Shown: one piece after another, positions 6,684 through 12,514 of the stretch
Layout: the number at the start of each line of letters is the position of its first letter
How positions within the stretch are numbered: position 1 is the stretch's first letter
DNA from: an uncultured Porphyromonadaceae bacterium
GTDB taxonomy: Bacteria > Bacteroidota > Bacteroidia > Bacteroidales > Barnesiellaceae_A
NCBI GenBank assembly: GCA_900542255.1
Contig: UQMR01000070.1
Span: 1 to 12,514 of the forward strand
Reading direction: 5' to 3'
Length of the DNA stretch: 12,514 bases
Program-made: the position numbers and the translations under genes
The notes under the pieces: generated by a model
Database searches by the model: none
What the model saw: the letters and a program-made list of their open reading frames with translations, nothing else
Told to the model about the DNA's origin: nothing

Positions 6684-9600
6684 TCAGAAGTCGGTCACCG
6701 TTTTACGGTTGGCCATACTGCGCTCGAAATCCTCTTTTGAGCCGACAATCAGTCTGTCGTACTCACGCAATCCTGTACCTGCGGGGATAAGATGTCCGCA
6801 AATTACATTCTCTTTCATGCCTTCGAGGTAGTCGGCCTTACCGAGGATGGCAGCTTCGTTGAGCACCTTGGTGGTCTCCTGGAACGATGCAGCCGACATG
6901 AAGCTCGATGTTTGCAGAGCGGCACGCGTGATACCTTGCAGAATCTGCTCGGAGGTTGCGGGTATGGCATCACGTACCTCTACGGGCCTGAGGTCGCGGC
7001 GTTTCAGGGATGAGTTCTCATCGCGGAGACGGCGGGCCGTCACAATCTGTCCGGCTTTGAGGTTTTGCGAGTCGCCCGCATCGGTAACGACTTTCTTGCC
7101 CCAGATACGGTCGTTCTCGTCCATAAACTCGCGTTTGTCCACGACTTGTTGTTCGAGGAAACGGGTATCTCCGGGATCGAGGATATTGACCTTGCGCATC
7201 ATCTGGCGCACGATAACCTCGAAGTGCTTGTCGTTGATTTTCACACCCTGCATACGGTACACATCCTGTACTTCGTTGACGATGTACTCTTGTACTGCCG
7301 TGGGACCCTTGATGGCCAGAATGTCGGCAGGAGTAATCGCTCCATCAGAGAGAGGCGTTCCGGCACGCACGTAGTCGTTTTCTTGTACCAATATCTGCTT
7401 GGAGAGGGGTACGAGATATTTCGTCTCCTCACCGGTCTTCGATCTTACCGATATCTCGCGGTTACCGCGTTTGATAGAACCGAAGTGTACCTCTCCGTCG
7501 ATTTCCGAAACGATGGCGGGATTAGAAGGATTGCGTGCCTCGAAAAGCTCGGTAACACGGGGCAGACCACCGGTGATATCACCGGCTTTACCTTGTGCAC
7601 GAGGTATCTTGACAAATACTTCTCCGGCACGGAGCTTGTAACCCTCTTCTATCATCAGGTGGGCACCCACAGGAAGCGAGTAGCTGCGCAGTACCTCGCC
7701 GTTATCATCCAAAACAACGGCAGCGGGTACACGGGTACGGTCTTTCGATTCGATAATAATCTTCTCGCGCAGACCGGTCGTCTCGTCGCTCTCTACACGG
7801 TAGGTAACACCCTCCTCGACATTCTCAAACGCCACCTTACCGGAAGCCTCCGAGATAATAACGGCATTGAAGGGGTCCCATTCGCATATGATGTCGCCTT
7901 TCTTCACGGCCTCGCCATTGTTGAAGAAGAGCTTCGAGCCGTAGGGTATATTGGCCGATGTAAGTACCATCTTGGTGTTGGGGTCAACGATGCGCATTTC
8001 TGCCAGACGACCTACAACAATCATTTGCTTGCTGCCGTCATCGCCTATATAATCGACCGTACGCAACTCCTCTATTTCGAGGATACCGTCGTAACGCGAT
8101 GTTACGTTCGATACGGCTGCTATATTGGAAGCGACACCACCGACGTGGAACGTACGCAGTGTAAGCTGGGTACCGGGCTCTCCGATAGACTGGGCTGCAA
8201 TCACACCGACAGCCTCGCCTTTCTGTACCATGCGGTTGTTGGCAAGGTTACGGCCATAACATTTGGCACATACACCCTTCTTCGACTCGCAGGTGAGTAC
8301 CGAGCGGATTTCTACACGCTCTATGGGCGATTCTTCTATCTTTTGGGCGATGGTCTCGGTAATCTCTTCACCGGCATGTACCAAAATCTCGCCTGTGATG
8401 GGATGCTGTACGTCGTGAACCGAGACACGTCCCAGGATGCGCTCGCTGAGTGTCGCTACGACATTCTCGTTGTCTTTTACCTCGGTGCATACCAAGCCGC
8501 GCAATGTGCCGCAATCCTCTTCGGTGATAATCACGTCGTGCGCCACATCGACCAGACGACGGGTCAGATAACCGGCGTCGGCTGTCTTCAAAGCGGTATC
8601 GGCAAGACCTTTACGGGCACCGTGCGTAGAGATGAAGTATTCGAGCACCGACAAGCCCTCCTTGAAGTTTGCCAAGATAGGGTTCTCGATGATTTGACCG
8701 CCCTCGGCACCTGCTTTCTGGGGCTTGGCCATCAGACCACGCATACCCGAGAGCTGACGAATCTGGTCTTTTGAACCACGGGCACCCGAATCGAGCATCA
8801 TGAATACAGAGTTGAAGCCTTGATTGTCTTCCGAGAGCTGCTTCATGAGGATGTTCGAGAGGTTCGAGTTGACGTGTGTCCAAGTATCGATAATCTGGTT
8901 GTAACGCTCGTTGTTGGTAATGAAACCCATGCTGTAATTAGCCATGATCTGCTCTACCTCGGCATAGCCTTCCTTGACGAGCATCTCTTTCTCGGGCGGG
9001 ATGATAACGTCGCCCAAGTTGAACGACAGACCGCCCTTGAATGCCATATAGTAACCCAGGTTCTTGATGTCATCGAGGAATTGGGCCGAACGGGTCACAC
9101 CGCAAACCTTGATAACCTTACTGATGATGTTACGCAACGATTTCTTGGAGAGGATTTCGTTGACATAGCCTATCTCATCGGGGACGTATTGGTTAACCAA
9201 CACACGACCTACCGAGGTCTTCTCCACCATGTGTTCGATGGGATTGCCGTCGGCATCTACGTCTTTTACAATAACCGATACTGGGGCATGCAAGTCTACT
9301 TTTCCCTCATTGTAGGCAATCTCTGCCTCCTCGGGACCGTAGAATTTCAAGCCTTCGCCTTTTGTACCGGGACGGAGCTTGGTGATATAATAGAGACCGA
9401 GCACCATGTCTTGCGAGGGCACGGTGATAGGTGCGCCATTGGCGGGATTGAGAATGTTGTGCGAACCCAACATGAGCAACTGAGCCTCCAAAATAGCTTC
9501 GTTGCCGAGCGGCAAGTGCACAGCCATCTGGTCACCGTCGAAGTCGGCATTGAAGGCCGTACATGCGAGCGGGTGCAACTGAATGGCTTTACCCTCTATC

Positions 9601-10952
9601 ATCTTGGGTTGGAACGCCTGAATACCCAAACGGTGCAGTGTAGGGGCACGGTTGAGAAGAACCGGGTGGCCACGCATTACATGTTCGAGGATATCCCAAA
9701 CTTCGGGGCCTTTGCGGTCGACGATTTTCTTGGCCGATTTCACGGTCTTGACAATACCGCGCTCTATAAGTTTACGTATAATAAACGGTTTGTAAAGCTC
9801 GGCTGCCATATCTTTGGGAAGACCGCACTCGTGCATCTTCAACTCGGGGCCTACGACGATTACCGAACGAGCCGAGTAGTCGACACGTTTACCGAGGAGG
9901 TTCTGACGGAAACGTCCTTGCTTACCTTTAAGGCTGTCTGAGAGTGATTTCAACGGGCGGTTTGCCTCGGTCTTGACAGCACTCGACTTGCGTGAGTTAT
10001 CGAGCAAAGAGTCTACGGCTTCCTGCAACATACGTTTCTCGTTGCGGAGAATAACCTCGGGAGCCTTTATCTCCAAAAGACGTTTCAGACGGTTATTGCG
10101 GATGATAACACGGCGATAGAGGTCATTCAGGTCTGACGTAGCGAAACGACCGCCATCGAGGGGTACCAAGGGACGCAACTCGGGCGGAATGACAGGTATC
10201 ACCTTCAAAATCATCCATTCGGGACGGTTGCGCTCTTTGGAAGAACGGAATGCTTCTACGACTTGGAGACGTTTGAGGGCCTCGGTCTTGCGTTGCTGCG
10301 AACGGTCGGTGTTGGCGCAGTGGCGCAACTCATAGGAGAGAGTATCGAGGTCGAGGCGGGCCAAAAGGTCATATATAGCCTCGGCTCCCATCTTGGCGAT
10401 AAACTTGTTGGGGTCGCTGTCTTCGAGCATCTGGTTCTCGCGGGGGAGCTTGTCCATGATGTCGAGATACTCCTCTTCCGAGAGAAGGTCGTAGGTAGCC
10501 AAATCGCTTTGGATACCGGGTTGTATTACAACATAACGCTCATAATATATGACGGCATCGAGTTTTTTGCTGGGCATACCCAAAAGATAACCTATCTTGT
10601 TGGGCAACGAACGGAAATACCAAATGTGCGCCACAGGCACCACGAGCTGTATGTGTCCCATACGCTCGCGACGAACTTTCTTTTCGGTAACCTCCACACC
10701 GCAACGATCGCACACGATACCCTTGTAGCGGATGCGTTTGTACTTACCGCAATGGCACTCATAATCCTTGACAGGACCGAAAATGCGCTCGCAGAACAAA
10801 CCGTCACGCTCGGGCTTGTAGGTTCGATAGTTGATTGTTTCGGGTTTCAATACTTCACCGCTCGAATTTTCGAGAATCTCTTCGGGAGAAGCCAATCCTA
10901 TCGATATTTTCGAGAAGTTACTCTTTATTTTGTTATCTCTTCTGAAAGCCAT
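6684..10952 (-). CDS. rpoC: DNA-directed RNA polymerase subunit beta' (RpoC)
   Basis: The 1422-residue product is the complete beta' subunit, which with beta forms the catalytic cleft of RNA polymerase. Visible landmarks are the N-terminal zinc ribbon (Cys66, Cys68, Cys81, Cys84), switch-region and lid segments around 340-370 ([20 protein letters not shown]), and the catalytic loop NADFDGDQ (468-475) whose Asp470, Asp472 and Asp474 hold the active-site Mg2+. The bridge helix lies at about 771-803 ([18 protein letters not shown]), the second zinc site has Cys814, Cys888, Cys895 and Cys898, and the trigger loop covers about 915-945 ([16 protein letters not shown]). The C-terminal part continues with the sandwich-barrel and omega-facing segments and ends at a TGA. 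The length is close to that of E. coli and I see no large insertion or deletion. It follows rpoB by 84 bases in the normal order and ends at a strong terminator. Confidence 0.98.
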   Translation of the reverse strand: MAFRRDNKIKSNFSKISIGLASPEEILENSSGEVLKPETINYRTYKPERDGLFCERIFGPVKDYECHCGKYKRIRYKGIVCDRCGVEVTEKKVRRERMGHIQLVVPVAHIWYFRSLPNKIGYLLGMPSKKLDAVIYYERYVVIQPGIQSDLATYDLLSEEEYLDIMDKLPRENQMLEDSDPNKFIAKMGAEAIYDLLARLDLDTLSYELRHCANTDRSQQRKTEALKRLQVVEAFRSSKERNRPEWMILKVIPVIPPELRPLVPLDGGRFATSDLNDLYRRVIIRNNRLKRLLEIKAPEVILRNEKRMLQEAVDSLLDNSRKSSAVKTEANRPLKSLSDSLKGKQGRFRQNLLGKRVDYSARSVIVVGPELKMHECGLPKDMAAELYKPFIIRKLIERGIVKTVKSAKKIVDRKGPEVWDILEHVMRGHPVLLNRAPTLHRLGIQAFQPKMIEGKAIQLHPLACTAFNADFDGDQMAVHLPLGNEAILEAQLLMLGSHNILNPANGAPITVPSQDMVLGLYYITKLRPGTKGEGLKFYGPEEAEIAYNEGKVDLHAPVSVIVKDVDADGNPIEHMVEKTSVGRVLVNQYVPDEIGYVNEILSKKSLRNIISKVIKVCGVTRSAQFLDDIKNLGYYMAFKGGLSFNLGDVIIPPEKEMLVKEGYAEVEQIMANYSMGFITNNERYNQIIDTWTHVNSNLSNILMKQLSEDNQGFNSVFMMLDSGARGSKDQIRQLSGMRGLMAKPQKAGAEGGQIIENPILANFKEGLSVLEYFISTHGARKGLADTALKTADAGYLTRRLVDVAHDVIITEEDCGTLRGLVCTEVKDNENVVATLSERILGRVSVHDVQHPITGEILVHAGEEITETIAQKIEESPIERVEIRSVLTCESKKGVCAKCYGRNLANNRMVQKGEAVGVIAAQSIGEPGTQLTLRTFHVGGVASNIAAVSNVTSRYDGILEIEELRTVDYIGDDGSKQMIVVGRLAEMRIVDPNTKMVLTSANIPYGSKLFFNNGEAVKKGDIICEWDPFNAVIISEASGKVAFENVEEGVTYRVESDETTGLREKIIIESKDRTRVPAAVVLDDNGEVLRSYSLPVGAHLMIEEGYKLRAGEVFVKIPRAQGKAGDITGGLPRVTELFEARNPSNPAIVSEIDGEVHFGSIKRGNREISVRSKTGEETKYLVPLSKQILVQENDYVRAGTPLSDGAITPADILAIKGPTAVQEYIVNEVQDVYRMQGVKINDKHFEVIVRQMMRKVNILDPGDTRFLEQQVVDKREFMDENDRIWGKKVVTDAGDSQNLKAGQIVTARRLRDENSSLKRRDLRPVEVRDAIPATSEQILQGITRAALQTSSFMSAASFQETTKVLNEAAILGKADYLEGMKENVICGHLIPAGTGLREYDRLIVGSKEDFERSMANRKTVTDF

Positions 10953-10991
10953 ATTTATCTTTGTGTATAAAGAGTTGTTGTGGTTGATGAA

Positions 10992-11026
10992 ACTTCTCCC
11001 GCCCTGCCATGCAGAGCCGGAGAAGT
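10992..11026 (-). promoter_or_regulatory. Long hairpin in the rpoB-rpoC spacer
   Basis: The spacer RNA can form an outer 8-bp stem (plus-strand arms ACTTCTCC at 10992-10999 and GGAGAAGT at 11019-11026), one G-G mismatch, and an inner 7-bp stem containing one G-U pair (11001-11007 with 11011-11017) closing a 3-base loop. In the transcript only three U follow it, so it is a poor intrinsic terminator; it could be a partial attenuator, an RNase III-type processing site or a stabilising element between the two cistrons. The structure is seen; its role is inference. Confidence 0.6.
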
Positions 11027-11036
11027 GTATATAGTA

Positions 11037-12514
11037 TTAATCCAGTGATATGCTCAGTCCGAGGCCGCGCAATTCATGGAGAAGCACGTTGAGCGACTCA
11101 GGTATTCCGGGCGTAGGCATAGGCTCGCCCTTGACAATAGACTCATAGGCCTTGGAACGACCTACAACATCGTCACTCTTGATGGTAAGAATCTCCTGCA
11201 AGATGTGCGAAGCACCGAATGCTTCGAGTGCCCATACCTCCATCTCACCAAAACGCTGACCACCAAATTGTGCCTTACCGCCGAGGGGCTGCTGCGTGAT
11301 GAGTGAATACGGACCGATGGAACGTGCATGCATCTTGTCTTCTACCATGTGACCGAGTTTGAGCATGTATATGACACCTACGGTAGCCGGTTGGTCGAAG
11401 CGCTCGCCTGTTCCTCCGTCATAGAGGTAGGTTTTGCCATAGCGGGGCAACTGGGCTTTATCGGTCCACTCATTCAGGTCATCGAGCGAAGCACCGTCGA
11501 AGATAGGTGTGGCAAATTTCTCACCGAGTACCTGGCCAGCCCATCCGAGAACCGTCTCGAAGATTTGTCCAAGGTTCATACGCGAAGGCACACCCAGGGG
11601 GTTGAGCACGATATCTACCGGTGTTCCATCGGCAAGGAAGGGCATATCTTCCTGACGCACAATGCGCGAAACGATACCTTTGTTACCGTGGCGACCGGCC
11701 ATCTTATCTCCGACGCTGATTTTACGTTTCTTGGCGATATATACTTTGGCAAGTTGTACAATGCCTTGGGGCAACTCGTCACCTACCGACTCGTCGAATT
11801 TGCGACGGCGCAACTCGGCATCGAGCTCTTTGTACTTGCGCAGATAGTTGATAATGGTGGCGCGGATGAGGTCGTTCTTAGCGGCATCGGATGTCCACTT
11901 GCTCACTTGCACACTGGTATAATCTATCTTGGCGAGGGTTGCCTGCGTAAATTTGGCGCCTTTGGGTACTACGTCATCGCCCAAGAAGTCTTTCACACCC
12001 TGCGAAGTCTTGCCCGATGTGAGTGTCATGAGCTTCTCGACAAGTATATCTTTGAGCTTGTTTATCTTCACCTCAAACTCATCTTCGAGCTGCTGCAACT
12101 TGGCTTTGTCGCTAAGACGCGATTTTTTCTTCTTCATCGCCTTAGAGAAGATGTTGGTACCTATAACCACACCTTTGAGCGACGGAGTGGCTTTCAAAGA
12201 AGCGTCTTTCACATCGCCGGCTTTGTCGCCGAAGATGGCACGGAGCAGCTTCTCCTCGGGCGAGGGGTCAGATTCTCCCTTGGGCGTAATCTTACCAATC
12301 ATGATATCGCCGGGATTGACACGCGCTCCCACGCGGATGACTCCGTTCTCATCGAGGTCTTTGGTGGCATCCTCGCTTACGTTGGGAATATCCGATGTAA
12401 GCTCTTCAAGGCCGCGTTTTGTCTCACGCACTTCAAGGATATACTCGTCTACGTGTACCGAGGTGAGAATATCTTCCCATACCATGCGCTCATTCAAGAC
12501 GATAGCATCCTCGT
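11037..12514 (-). CDS. rpoB: DNA-directed RNA polymerase subunit beta (RpoB), C-terminal part
   Basis: The frame enters from the window edge (first full codon at 12512) and codes for the last 491 residues of the beta subunit; the N-terminal part, including the rifampicin-binding region, lies outside. The reading [15 protein letters not shown] shows that the coding sequence continues upstream of any internal start. Landmarks in order are [20 protein letters not shown], a lysine-rich KAMKKKKS stretch, a predicted coiled-coil segment, and the catalytic-cleft motif [15 protein letters not shown], whose lysines and histidine contact the active site. After these come [15 protein letters not shown], then [22 protein letters not shown] and the beta'-clamp-binding C-terminus ending at GLSISLD and a TAA. 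Position immediately before rpoC is the universal order. Rifampicin status cannot be judged from this part. Confidence 0.98.
   Translation of the reverse strand, partial: EDAIVLNERMVWEDILTSVHVDEYILEVRETKRGLEELTSDIPNVSEDATKDLDENGVIRVGARVNPGDIMIGKITPKGESDPSPEEKLLRAIFGDKAGDVKDASLKATPSLKGVVIGTNIFSKAMKKKKSRLSDKAKLQQLEDEFEVKINKLKDILVEKLMTLTSGKTSQGVKDFLGDDVVPKGAKFTQATLAKIDYTSVQVSKWTSDAAKNDLIRATIINYLRKYKELDAELRRRKFDESVGDELPQGIVQLAKVYIAKKRKISVGDKMAGRHGNKGIVSRIVRQEDMPFLADGTPVDIVLNPLGVPSRMNLGQIFETVLGWAGQVLGEKFATPIFDGASLDDLNEWTDKAQLPRYGKTYLYDGGTGERFDQPATVGVIYMLKLGHMVEDKMHARSIGPYSLITQQPLGGKAQFGGQRFGEMEVWALEAFGASHILQEILTIKSDDVVGRSKAYESIVKGEPMPTPGIPESLNVLLHELRGLGLSISLD

Noticed and set aside
7065..8774. Plus-strand open frame of 569 codons inside rpoC
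   Set aside because: It lies wholly antisense to conserved rpoC sequence, has no recognisable domain, and is explained by codon bias that makes stop codons rare on the opposite strand. The same applies to the plus-strand frames at 8820-9941 and 10263-10970.

Overview
The window looks like a core chromosomal segment of a member of the Bacteroidota, most likely order Bacteroidales. The evidence is: promoter boxes matching the Bacteroides TTTG / TAnnTTTG pattern; gene starts without strong Shine-Dalgarno sequences; a class I iron-sulfur fumarase; a Kdo synthesis gene, which implies a Gram-negative outer membrane; and RpoB, RpoC and RsmE sequences of the kind I associate with this phylum. I cannot assign a genus. 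Every gene I can support lies on the minus strand, so the order of transcription runs from high to low coordinates.

Region 1 (12514 to about 6596) is the end of the rpoBC transcription unit. It holds the last 491 codons of rpoB, an 84-base spacer with an imperfect long hairpin, the complete rpoC (1422 codons), and then a very strong intrinsic terminator with a perfect 16-bp stem followed by five T. Region 2 (about 6595 to 4579) is a single-gene unit: an unassigned spacer, a near-consensus Bacteroides-type promoter, a class I fumarate hydratase of 550 residues with its three cluster cysteines, and a hairpin terminator.

Region 3 (4578 to 1) starts with about 310 bases in which I see no convincing gene, then a probable promoter just ahead of a tightly packed gene string. 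The string is a bifunctional nuclease (DUF151) protein with a C-terminal UVR motif and a GTG start, a nucleoside:H+ symporter of the NupG type, the 16S rRNA methyltransferase rsmE, kdsA (Kdo-8-phosphate synthase with the metal-dependent active-site signature), and an exported TPR protein cut off by the window edge. Gaps are 12, 19, 96 and 19 bases, so the five genes are probably one operon, with some doubt at the 96-base gap. Its products cover nucleic-acid handling, nucleoside uptake, ribosome modification and lipopolysaccharide core synthesis, with no single obvious pathway.

I found no tRNA or rRNA gene, insertion sequence, phage gene, CRISPR array or clear sign of horizontal transfer. Nothing here amounts to a new defence or mobile system. 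The items worth a second look are modest: the rpoB-rpoC hairpin, the unexplained spacer upstream of the nuclease gene, the nuclease/transporter pairing, and the tiny ORF overlapping the kdsA start.
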